This document shows positions 1 to 6,663 of a DNA stretch of 10,944 nt, piece after piece (position 1 is the first letter of the stretch; each line of letters begins with the position of its first letter). Made by a program: the position numbers and the translations under genes. The stretch covers positions 84,966 through 95,909 of the forward strand of contig DDNP01000006.1 in the NCBI GenBank assembly GCA_002341185.1, in the 5' to 3' direction. The DNA is from Candidatus Neomicrothrix sp. UBA2517. Lineage in GTDB: Bacteria > Actinomycetota > Acidimicrobiia > Acidimicrobiales > UBA8592. The notes under the pieces were generated by a model. It searched no databases. It worked only from the letters and a program-made list of their open reading frames with translations, and had not been told where the DNA came from.

Positions 1-16
1 TGACTATGGTGGAGGC

Positions 17-298
17 GTGGACGGAAAACATAAAACTTCTATGTCAGAACTCCGCAAGGACCTCGCCAGTTTTTTGCGGATTGCAAATTCAGGTGAACAA
101 GTAATCGTAACTGTTGATGGCAAACCATTTGCAGCGTTAGGTCCATTGGAGGCCCAAAACGAAATCACAATAGAGCACCTTGTAGCTGGTGGATTGGTAA
201 ATAAGCCTTTGCGAGATGAACCTCTACAGGATCCTGAAGAGGTAATACTTCCAGTTGATAGCAATGTCACAGCAATTCTTCGCGAGGTGAGAGGGTGA
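17..298 (+). CDS. VapB-type antitoxin, Phd/YefM family
   Basis: Likely the DNA-binding antitoxin that neutralises the PIN-domain toxin encoded directly downstream and represses their shared promoter. The 93-residue product carries the Phd/YefM signature: SELRKDLASFLR at residues 10-21, then GEQVIVTVDGKPFAAL at about 27-42, the usual strand-turn-strand core. The remainder (about 45-93) is acidic and Pro-rich (LVAGGLVNKP), as in the toxin-binding tails of this family. The GTG at 17 places about eight residues ahead of the SELR motif, which is normal, but the GGAGG at 11-15 is only one base away, too close for a standard ribosome binding site. ATG 41 has no good site, and the frame is open to the window edge, so the true start could be upstream. 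The stop overlaps the toxin start (GTGA, 295-298), which implies translational coupling. Confidence 0.85.
   Translation: MDGKHKTSMSELRKDLASFLRIANSGEQVIVTVDGKPFAALGPLEAQNEITIEHLVAGGLVNKPLRDEPLQDPEEVILPVDSNVTAILREVRG
284..290 (+). promoter_or_regulatory. Ribosome binding site for the PIN toxin
   Basis: GAGGTGA matches the anti-Shine-Dalgarno end of 16S rRNA and lies 4 bases before GTG 295. It sits inside the last codons of the antitoxin gene and supports the GTG start and coupled translation. Confidence 0.7.
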
Positions 299-717
299 CG
301 AACTCTATTGCCATTGATACTTCTGCGCTTTTATACCGCTATTTACCGGGAAAGAACAGGGAGTTTCTTATAAAAGAAATGGATACCGAAGAAAAGTGGA
401 TAGCTAGTGAGCTGGTAAAGACTGAAATGCTATTAGCGCTTCGTCATGGATCTGTTTCTTCTAGCCATTACGATGCTATTGCAAGATCTTTCAGATCTGA
501 TTGGGAGTCATTTTATGTAATTCCTATTGATAGCAAGTGCCTGAATCGAGCAGCTCAGTTCGGAGCCCAGTTCGGTTTAAAAGTATTAGATGCTATTCAT
601 TTGGCTTCTATCGATAGAATCCCACGGCCCTTTAAATACCTAACTTTTGATCACGCCCATATATCAGCAGCAGTAGAGTTAGGAATTGAAGTTATCGCTC
701 CTACATCGAACAGTTAA
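295..717 (+). CDS. VapC-type PIN-domain ribonuclease toxin
   Basis: Predicted Mg2+-dependent endoribonuclease toxin of a type II module; the members studied cut tRNA or rRNA. The 140-residue length is typical of VapC. The acidic active site can be read directly: D8 in AIDTSALL, E44 in SELVKTEMLLALR, D99 in GLKVLDAIHLAS, and D119 in LTFDHAH, so the catalytic site appears intact. It starts at GTG 295 with a good ribosome binding site and overlaps the antitoxin stop by four bases. Its TAA (715-717) overlaps the stop of the convergent SDR gene (714-716 on the other strand). The RNA target cannot be told from sequence. Confidence 0.9.
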   Translation: MTNSIAIDTSALLYRYLPGKNREFLIKEMDTEEKWIASELVKTEMLLALRHGSVSSSHYDAIARSFRSDWESFYVIPIDSKCLNRAAQFGAQFGLKVLDAIHLASIDRIPRPFKYLTFDHAHISAAVELGIEVIAPTSNS

Positions 718-1646
718 ATTTCGTTTTCCGGTCTTCCTGTTCCACCACTTGGATTACCACCCATGTTGGCATTAAGTCTTGCTTTGGACATAAGCTCTGC
801 CATGAGTGGGCCAAGGTCTTGCGGATCATCTGGTTGAGTTCCAGTAGGTCCTAATACCCAACCCTCCGAAATCCCAATCTGGTTTCCACGTACGTCGAAA
901 CAACGGCCAGTAACTTTCTCAGCCTCTTCGCTACAAAGCCATGCGGCGGTAACAGCTTGCCACCGCGGGGACATGGCTTCCTTCTGCTCATCTGATAGAT
1001 TATCCATTCCTACAAGACCGGCCGTCATTCTCGATAAAGCAGCAGGAACCAGAGCGTTGACGGTTACATTGTATTTCGCTAACTCCATAGCTGTTATAAC
1101 AGTGAAAGCAGCTATGCCAGCTTTAGCGGCACCATAGTTGCTTTGTCCGATATTTCCGTAGATTCCAGATGGGGAAGAAGTGTTAATTACTCGCCCATAT
1201 GTCTCTTCTCCTGCTTTAGCTTTGTTTCTCCAGTAGACAGCAGCGTGATGGGTGGGGCCAAACGTTCCTTTTAAGTGGACGCTCATGATTGAGTCCCAGT
1301 CATCTTCTGTCATCGAGAAGAGCATTCTGTCACGGAGGATGCCAGCATTGTTGATGAGAATATTGAGATCTCCATATGTATCTATTGTTTGGTCAATCAT
1401 TGCTTTGGCATCTGTGAAGCTAGCGACATTTCCACCATTGACTTCAGCTTCGCCCCCCATGGCCTGGATTTCCTCCACAACCTTCTGGGCTTGGGTTAAA
1501 TCTTCTCCTTGTCCGGACATATCTCCGCCTAGGTCATTCACAACAATTTTCGCTCCATGTGAAGCGAGCATTAATGCATGCTCACGACCGATACCACCAG
1601 CTGCACCGGTAATTAGTGCCACTTTGCCTTCAACAAGTTTTGCCAT
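714..1646 (-). CDS. SDR oxidoreductase, MFE-2/HSD17B4-like hydroxyacyl-CoA dehydrogenase type
   Basis: Short-chain dehydrogenase/reductase of 310 residues, probably cytosolic and oxidising a (3R)-hydroxyacyl-CoA or similar substrate. The Rossmann motif TGAAGGIG is at 13-20, NNAG at 99-102, and the catalytic S158, Y171 and K175 lie in the INTSSPSGIYGN/NYGAAK stretch. D38 at the end of the second strand (VVNDLGGD) suggests NAD+ rather than NADP+. The sequence resembles the dehydrogenase part of eukaryotic multifunctional enzyme type 2: VHLKGTF with His at 124 where many SDRs have Asn, SGIYGNIGQ, SRMT, and WLCSEEA. No hydratase or SCP2 domain follows, so it is a stand-alone version. ATG 1646 is supported by AGGAG at 1654-1658, seven bases upstream. 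It is divergent from the CoA transferase gene, which fits a shared acyl-CoA role. Exact substrate unknown. Confidence 0.88.
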   Translation of the reverse strand: MAKLVEGKVALITGAAGGIGREHALMLASHGAKIVVNDLGGDMSGQGEDLTQAQKVVEEIQAMGGEAEVNGGNVASFTDAKAMIDQTIDTYGDLNILINNAGILRDRMLFSMTEDDWDSIMSVHLKGTFGPTHHAAVYWRNKAKAGEETYGRVINTSSPSGIYGNIGQSNYGAAKAGIAAFTVITAMELAKYNVTVNALVPAALSRMTAGLVGMDNLSDEQKEAMSPRWQAVTAAWLCSEEAEKVTGRCFDVRGNQIGISEGWVLGPTGTQPDDPQDLGPLMAELMSKARLNANMGGNPSGGTGRPENEI

Positions 1647-1804
1647 TTCGAATCTCCTGTATTTCTTTGCTCACATGAGGTTAGCTCAGGCAATACTAAA
1701 CTGCGATTTAAGGCAACCCCAAATACGGAGATATCTCTACGTTTTCTTGAAGGCTGCAAAAAAATTCTCTAACATTTCCATCACTATCAATTGGAGGAGA
1801 AGAC
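1647..1804. promoter_or_regulatory. Divergent intergenic control region, SDR / CoA transferase
   Basis: 158 bases separate the two divergent starts, enough for back-to-back promoters. The SDR ribosome binding site (AGGAG, minus strand, 1654-1658) and the CoA transferase site (GGAGGAG, 1793-1799) are at its ends. A weak plus-strand sigma70-like pair, TTGAAG (1747-1752) and TAACAT (1770-1775) with a 17-base spacer, is possible but poor at -10. A perfect 10-base palindrome, GAGATATCTC, lies at 1728-1737 and could be an operator. Confidence 0.45.
1793..1799 (+). promoter_or_regulatory. Ribosome binding site deciding a TTG start
   Basis: GGAGGAG is a strong Shine-Dalgarno sequence. Its GGAGG part ends seven bases before TTG 1805, which supports the unusual TTG start of the CoA transferase. 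No ATG or GTG near it gives the conserved N-terminus. Confidence 0.7.
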
Positions 1805-2992
1805 TTGGGAGCATTAAGTGGGATACGCGTTATTGACGTGGGACTTCTAGTACAGGGCCCTCAAGCAGGACAAACATTAGGTGACTTAGGCGCAGAAGTA
1901 ATAAAAGTTGAACTTCCACTGATGGGAGACATGGCGAGGTGGATCCCGATATCAATGGAGGACTTGAGGACGCCATATTATGAAGCATGTAATCGCGGGA
2001 AAAGAAGCATAACAGTTGACTTACGAATTCCCGAAGGTGCCAAGATCTTTCGTGCACTTGTCAATAGTGCAGATGTTCTTCTAGCCAATTTTAAACCTGG
2101 AACATTAGAAGCTTGGGGACTTGGATACGAGGAGCTTAGCAAATCCAATCCGGGTTTAATTTATGCGATGGGATCAACATTCGGTCCAGAAGGCGAGGGG
2201 TCCCAACGAGAGGGCGCTGATTTGGCAGGTCAAGCTGCTGGTGGACTCATTAGCACAACAGGCTTTGATGGTGAAGACCCGACTCCAGTTGGGGCAACAA
2301 TCGCGGACCATATTGGGAGTATGAATATGACGGTTGGCATTTTGGCTGCACTCTATTCAAGGGAAAGCAGCGGACAAGGTCAACGAATAGATGTTTCTCT
2401 TCTTGGCGGACAGATATATGCCCAAGCATCTGAGTACACCGCTTATCTTATGACAGGGCAGATACCAGGTCGAAGTAATGCTGGGCATCCGTTGTTACCA
2501 ATGGCATATGGGATTCTCAAGACTGCTAATGGTCACATCGCATTAGTTGGGGTCTTACCAGATAAGCGCGAAGCATTCTATAAAGCAGCTGGTGTTCCCG
2601 AATTGATTAATGACGAGAGATTCGCACCGATTATCTATACTACCGAAATTCGAAAATCTCTTTTCGAACTGCTAGCACCCGGTTTTAGAAAGAGAACTAC
2701 AGAGGAATGGGGGCAAATTCTTGATGATATGGAAGTAAGATACGCTCCTGTAAATGACTATGAACAGGCGGCAAACGACCATTTAGTTCTAGAGAATAAT
2801 TACATTGTCGACCTTGAGGACTCAAGCGGGAATACTAGGCGTGTAGTTGGGTCTCCTATCAGAATGTCAGCTACGCCACCACAGGTTTCTGCCGAAGCTC
2901 CTCAGCTAGGCCAACATACTGAAGAAATACTGCTTGAGTTGGGCTACAGCTGGGAAGAGATAGCAGAGCTTCGCGAAACTTCAGCGATTTGA
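1805..2992 (+). CDS. Family III acyl-CoA transferase (CaiB/BaiF type)
   Basis: Transfers CoA between a carboxylic acid and an acyl-CoA donor, forming an aspartyl-CoA thioester on the enzyme; cytosolic, usually an interlocked dimer. The 395-residue protein opens with the family hallmark LSGIRVIDVG (4-13) and LGDLGAEVIKVE (25-36). It continues with NRGKRSITVDL (63-73), the VLLANFKPGTLEAWGLGYEEL block (about 91-111) and the catalytic region REGADLAGQAAGG (135-147). D139 is the likely nucleophile, matching the catalytic Asp of formyl-CoA transferase. The C-terminal part, with VRYAPVNDYEQAANDH, also fits. The TTG start has a strong ribosome binding site. Its neighbour across the divergent region is an acyl-CoA-type SDR, so both may work on the same thioester. 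Substrates cannot be named; racemases of the Mcr type share the fold but normally lack this overall pattern. Confidence 0.9.
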   Translation: MGALSGIRVIDVGLLVQGPQAGQTLGDLGAEVIKVELPLMGDMARWIPISMEDLRTPYYEACNRGKRSITVDLRIPEGAKIFRALVNSADVLLANFKPGTLEAWGLGYEELSKSNPGLIYAMGSTFGPEGEGSQREGADLAGQAAGGLISTTGFDGEDPTPVGATIADHIGSMNMTVGILAALYSRESSGQGQRIDVSLLGGQIYAQASEYTAYLMTGQIPGRSNAGHPLLPMAYGILKTANGHIALVGVLPDKREAFYKAAGVPELINDERFAPIIYTTEIRKSLFELLAPGFRKRTTEEWGQILDDMEVRYAPVNDYEQAANDHLVLENNYIVDLEDSSGNTRRVVGSPIRMSATPPQVSAEAPQLGQHTEEILLELGYSWEEIAELRETSAI

Positions 2993-3030
2993 GATACCGG
3001 CATCATTCCTGCACCCATGTTAGGTAGTAT

Positions 3031-4284
3031 TTGCGTGTGAAATATCTAACGACATTAGCAATTGCTACACTGATGACTTTTCATATCGTAGCTTGCGCTC
3101 CTGAAGACAATGACCAGGAAGTCCAAAGTGATGTAACAGTCACTACCTCCGATGACCCGGCAACTGTATTTCAAGACACTAGTGAAATATTTGTTGAAAG
3201 GATTAGAGAAGAAGACACAATCGTTGTTGGTGTAATCATTGATGAGGAAAATCTCATGTCACCTCACGACCGACAACCAGGCGTCGCTTTCGTAGGGGAG
3301 ATAGAAAGACTCAATGAAGCTGGAGGGCTTTTAGGAAAGAAAATCACAATTATCAGAGTTAATAGTGAGTCACGCCTTTCTGTTATAGACAACGCTACTA
3401 AGAAATTGATTGAGGCAGGAGCTCAACTTCTTGTATTGACATGTGAATTAGATTACGCAGTGCCAGCAGTAACAAGGGCCAAAGAAGCGGAAGTCCTTGT
3501 TATCTCGCCATGCGCTACTGAAACACAATGGGGAACCGGTGCTGTAGATAAATTAGCCTTTTCTATGACTACACAGTCACAAAAATATGGTGTAGAGCTA
3601 GCAAATCTTCTATGGGATGAAGGGAAAAGAAACATAGGGGTTCTGTGGGATAACTCTGCGCCAGAGCCAATCCAAGAATGTAGCGCATTCAGGAACCGTT
3701 GGCGCCAACTGGGTGGTCGAACAACTATTGACTCAGCTATTAACATGGTTACAGCAACCGACATCATCAACGCAGGAGATCGGGCCCGCACGCTAGATGC
3801 AGATTCTATAGTTTTATGTTCCTTTAATCGTGTTGGGACTTTAGCTCTTCAACGAATTAGGGGAGCTGGTTGGTTAACCCCAGTCATAGCTGGGGTTACT
3901 ATGGACAGCGCTGCTTTCAGACCTTTGGATGTATCCGGTATTGGGGATTTTCGTATGTTTAGTTTTGCTTCTACTTATAATGATGATCCCTTTCCTGAGG
4001 TTAGAGATGCTGCAATAAATTTCGTCTCAATAGATGGTGTCCCCCCTGCAAGTGGAAGATTTATTCTTGGTGCAGACCTTGCGAAACTTTGGGTATACGC
4101 AGTAAACGAAGCTGGAACCGCAAATAGCTTGGCAGTGGCTGACGAGATCAAATCAATAGAAAATTTTGATGCAGCTTCAGGACCAATAAGTTTTGAAGGG
4201 ACTCAAGCAGTAATAACAAGGGTTTTGCGAGTCCTTCAACAAGTTGAGGGCGAAATGGTTTATCAGAAAGTGTGGGAATACTAG
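3031..4284 (+). CDS. Lipoprotein, ABC substrate-binding protein of the branched-chain amino acid/amide type
   Basis: Likely a membrane-anchored solute receptor with the type 1 periplasmic-binding fold (Leu/Ile/Val-binding family). The 417-residue protein starts with a basic stretch, a hydrophobic segment (about 6-20) and a lipobox IVAC with lipidated C22, followed by an acidic Ser/Thr/Asp-rich linker to about 60. Family features then follow: GVIIDEEN (67-74), IERLNEAGGLLGKKITI (91-107), AVPAVTRAKEAEVLVISPCATE (143-164), and a C-terminal GPISFEGTQAVITRVLRVLQ. Four cysteines (138, 161, 217, 263) in the mature domain may form disulfides. The start is TTG 3031, with TAGG at 3021-3024; GTG 3037 is an alternative that keeps the signal peptide. 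The gene is 38 bases after the CoA transferase on the same strand, so co-transcription is possible. No permease or ATPase gene is adjacent. The ligand is unknown. Confidence 0.85.
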   Translation: MRVKYLTTLAIATLMTFHIVACAPEDNDQEVQSDVTVTTSDDPATVFQDTSEIFVERIREEDTIVVGVIIDEENLMSPHDRQPGVAFVGEIERLNEAGGLLGKKITIIRVNSESRLSVIDNATKKLIEAGAQLLVLTCELDYAVPAVTRAKEAEVLVISPCATETQWGTGAVDKLAFSMTTQSQKYGVELANLLWDEGKRNIGVLWDNSAPEPIQECSAFRNRWRQLGGRTTIDSAINMVTATDIINAGDRARTLDADSIVLCSFNRVGTLALQRIRGAGWLTPVIAGVTMDSAAFRPLDVSGIGDFRMFSFASTYNDDPFPEVRDAAINFVSIDGVPPASGRFILGADLAKLWVYAVNEAGTANSLAVADEIKSIENFDAASGPISFEGTQAVITRVLRVLQQVEGEMVYQKVWEY

Positions 4285-5226
4285 TTAGTACCCTTCATCG
4301 ATATTGATACATCCCGTTAATTCAAGGCCTTTAATGTACCTTGAAACATTATCTGTTACCCGCGAAGAAAGTAGTTCAATGCCCATCTCTGGTGTATTCG
4401 CTGTATGAGGTGTAATCAAACAGTTTGGAAGGCCCCATAGAGGATGCTCAGGCGGTAATGGCTCTGGGTCTGTTACATCAAGGGCTGCACCCGCAATCTC
4501 TTTGTTCCGCAAGGCCCGTACTAGGTCTTCAGTGACTATATGTTTACCTCTAGCGACATTGACAATGATTGAATTGTTCGGAAGTAGACTTAACTCGCTT
4601 TTCCCAATCAGGCTCTCAGTTTCCTTTGTAAGTGCCAACGCTATTAATAAAACATCAGTACTTGGAAGTACCGTTTTCAAATCCTCTAGTTTCAGTGTTT
4701 GATTAGCGCCACGTAAAGGTAAAGATGTCTTGCGGATGATCGTAATTTCGCACCTAAATGGTTCAAGCAATGGGATGATATCTTCCGCTATTCCGCCGCC
4801 ACCAAGAATTGTTACCCGAGCTCCGAATAAGTTTCTGCCAGTACCCTCACTCCATTGCGCTAATCGAGCGTATGAAACGAGATTCCTTTGCATTGCTAGA
4901 ATCATCGCAAGCGCATGTTCTGCAACAGCAGGAGAGTAGACACCTTTCCCGCATGTCCAAAGTCTTTGCTTGTCAAGCATATTAACGAATGGCTCAATTC
5001 CCGCGTAAGGTAGCTGAACCCAATCATGGTTCTCAGAGATAAAGTCATATAAAAGTTCTGGTTTCTCTGGAGACGCCCAAATCAATGCAGTTGCTTCACT
5101 ACTTGAACATACTCGTGCCCCACCACGCTCAACAGCTGAAACTAAAGCATCCCGGCGCCAATTCTGGGGTTCTACCGCAATTAGGCCTTCCCGAGGGCCT
5201 TCAGGCGAAACTTTTCTGAGAATCAT
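4285..5226 (-). CDS. D-2-hydroxyacid dehydrogenase family protein
   Basis: NAD(P)-dependent reductase/dehydrogenase for a 2-hydroxy/2-keto acid, related to phosphoglycerate and glyoxylate/hydroxypyruvate reductases. With the start at ATG 5226 it has 313 residues, a normal length. The catalytic triad is present: R226 in NVARGKH, E255 in DVTDPEPLP and H274 in ITPHTAN. The dinucleotide site is ILGGGGIAEDI (about 140-150), with Ala in place of the third Gly of GxGxxG. The next strand ends in IIRK instead of an acidic residue, which favours NADP(H). The frame extends upstream to ATG 5289, but that start has no ribosome binding site and would leave only four bases before the divergent CBS start. 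TTG 5238 is another option. The stop abuts the substrate-binding protein stop with no gap. The physiological substrate is unknown, and no serine-pathway partner is in the window. Confidence 0.85.
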   Translation of the reverse strand: MILRKVSPEGPREGLIAVEPQNWRRDALVSAVERGGARVCSSSEATALIWASPEKPELLYDFISENHDWVQLPYAGIEPFVNMLDKQRLWTCGKGVYSPAVAEHALAMILAMQRNLVSYARLAQWSEGTGRNLFGARVTILGGGGIAEDIIPLLEPFRCEITIIRKTSLPLRGANQTLKLEDLKTVLPSTDVLLIALALTKETESLIGKSELSLLPNNSIIVNVARGKHIVTEDLVRALRNKEIAGAALDVTDPEPLPPEHPLWGLPNCLITPHTANTPEMGIELLSSRVTDNVSRYIKGLELTGCINIDEGY

Positions 5227-5293
5227 ATTTTCTATCAAGGAATTCTTTCTTCCACGTGTGGAGGTTATAACTGCCTCCACTATGGTCATTTAC
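5227..5293. promoter_or_regulatory. Divergent control region with an inverted repeat, dehydrogenase / CBS
   Basis: Short region between two divergent genes. It holds a perfect 7-base inverted repeat, GTGGAGG (5258-5264) and CCTCCAC (5274-5280), with a 9-base A/T-rich centre. Each arm gives a GGAGG on one strand, but neither lies at a usual distance from a chosen start codon (16 bases or more), so the dyad may be an operator rather than two ribosome binding sites. No convincing -35/-10 pair is visible. Confidence 0.4.
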
Positions 5294-6646
5294 ATGGATA
5301 TCGCAAATTCCGTCCTTCAACTTATTGGACGAACTCCTATGGTTCGCCTTGTTCGTGTCAATGAGGGTATTCCATGTCCAGTGATAGCAAAAGTTGAAAC
5401 CACAAATCCTGGCGGGAGCGTCAAAGATAGGCCAGCCTTAGCAATGATTGAAGCAGCAGAGAAAGAAGGTCTTCTGAAGCCGGGGTCAACCATTATTGAG
5501 CCAACATCAGGGAATACTGGAGTCGGTTTAGCGATCGTAGCTGCGCAACGAGGGTATAACTGTATTTTTGTTATGACTGATAAAGTTAGTCCTGAGAAGG
5601 TTGATCTCCTGAAAGCATATGGGGCAGAAGTTATTGTTTGCCCCGTGGATGTTGAACCTGATGACCCTCGTTCTTACTATTCAACAGCTGAACGGCTTTC
5701 AAAAGAGACCCCTGATTCCTTCAGACCAAATCAATACGCCAATCAAACGAATCCTCATGCTCACTATCTAACAACTGGACCAGAAATATGGGAACAAACC
5801 GATGGAAAAGTCACTCATTTTATTGCGGGAGCAGGAACTGGTGGGACACTATGCGGCGTCGGGAAATATCTCAAAGAAAAGAACCCCTCTATCCAGATCA
5901 TTGCCGCTGATCCGGAAGGTTCTGTTTACAGCGGCGGAGATGGAAGGCCTTATCTCGTGGAAGGAGTCGGGGAAGACTTCTGGCCAGAAACCTATGACCC
6001 CTCGATAATAGATCGCGTAATCGCCGTATCGGATGCGGATTCATTCAGAACAACACGAGAGGTCTCCCAGAAAGAAGGACTTCTCATCGGGGGCTCTTGT
6101 GGAACAGCAGTGAATGCTGCACTTACCGTTGCAGGTGAACTAACTGAAGAGGATATGGTGGTCGTCCTCTTGCCTGATTCAGGGCGAGGCTATCTCTCAA
6201 AAATCTTCAACGACGACTGGATGACTACATACGGCTTCTTATCCAAGGACGGAGCACTCGTAAAAGAAATATTGGATAAAAAGGGCGAAAAGAGCACCAG
6301 AATAGTTCACGTTCAACCGGATGACACCGTTGCGCATGCTAAGAAAGTTATGGAAGAGCATCAAATTTCTCAAGTAATTGTTGCTCAAGGTCCTCTACCA
6401 TTATCAGCAGCGGAAGTGAAGGGGACCCTAACCGCCCACGCCGTTAAGAAAGTAAGTTTGAAAGATCCGGACCTGAATATTGCATGTTCAACTGTGATGG
6501 ATGAATCTCTTGAATTTATTGGAATAGGTGAATCAATAGATACCGTAAAATCTATTCTTCAGAAGGGCACTAAACTTCTTGTTTTGGATGAAGGTAAGCC
6601 ATGTACTGTCCTCACATTTTCTGACTACATTAGATATGAAGGGTAG
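5294..6646 (+). CDS. cbs: Cystathionine beta-synthase with C-terminal CBS-domain pair
   Basis: PLP enzyme condensing homocysteine and serine to cystathionine, the first step of reverse transsulfuration. From ATG 5294 it has 450 residues, close to actinobacterial homologues. The catalytic core starts MDIANSVLQLIGRTPMVRL. The PLP lysine is K44 in NPGGSVKDR, PTSGNTG at 70-76 binds substrate, GAGTGGT at 179-185 binds the phosphate, and GGSCGTA marks the end of the core. The last third (from about 330) is a pair of CBS regulatory domains (RIVHVQPDDTVAHAKKVM and later VMDESLEFIGIGESIDTV). There is no N-terminal heme-binding extension. ATG 5282 and GTG 5258 are in frame upstream but add residues outside the conserved start. 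It is followed after 17 bases by the gamma-lyase gene. A plain cysteine synthase is less likely because of the regulatory tail and the neighbour. Confidence 0.93.
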   Translation: MDIANSVLQLIGRTPMVRLVRVNEGIPCPVIAKVETTNPGGSVKDRPALAMIEAAEKEGLLKPGSTIIEPTSGNTGVGLAIVAAQRGYNCIFVMTDKVSPEKVDLLKAYGAEVIVCPVDVEPDDPRSYYSTAERLSKETPDSFRPNQYANQTNPHAHYLTTGPEIWEQTDGKVTHFIAGAGTGGTLCGVGKYLKEKNPSIQIIAADPEGSVYSGGDGRPYLVEGVGEDFWPETYDPSIIDRVIAVSDADSFRTTREVSQKEGLLIGGSCGTAVNAALTVAGELTEEDMVVVLLPDSGRGYLSKIFNDDWMTTYGFLSKDGALVKEILDKKGEKSTRIVHVQPDDTVAHAKKVMEEHQISQVIVAQGPLPLSAAEVKGTLTAHAVKKVSLKDPDLNIACSTVMDESLEFIGIGESIDTVKSILQKGTKLLVLDEGKPCTVLTFSDYIRYEG

Positions 6647-6663
6647 TAGGGAGAAATTACGAG

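Noticed and set aside
1676..1688. Short dyad TGAG/CTCA upstream of the SDR
   Set aside because: Four-base arms are expected by chance at this length.
1252..1836. 194-codon open frame on the plus strand across the SDR gene
   Set aside because: It is the antisense shadow of a well-supported SDR gene, has no recognisable domain, and runs through the divergent promoter region.
5227..5289. Start of the hydroxyacid dehydrogenase at ATG 5289
   Set aside because: No ribosome binding site precedes it, it would span the inverted repeat and leave only four bases to the CBS start, and the added residues look unlike the family. It is kept as an alternative, not the main call.
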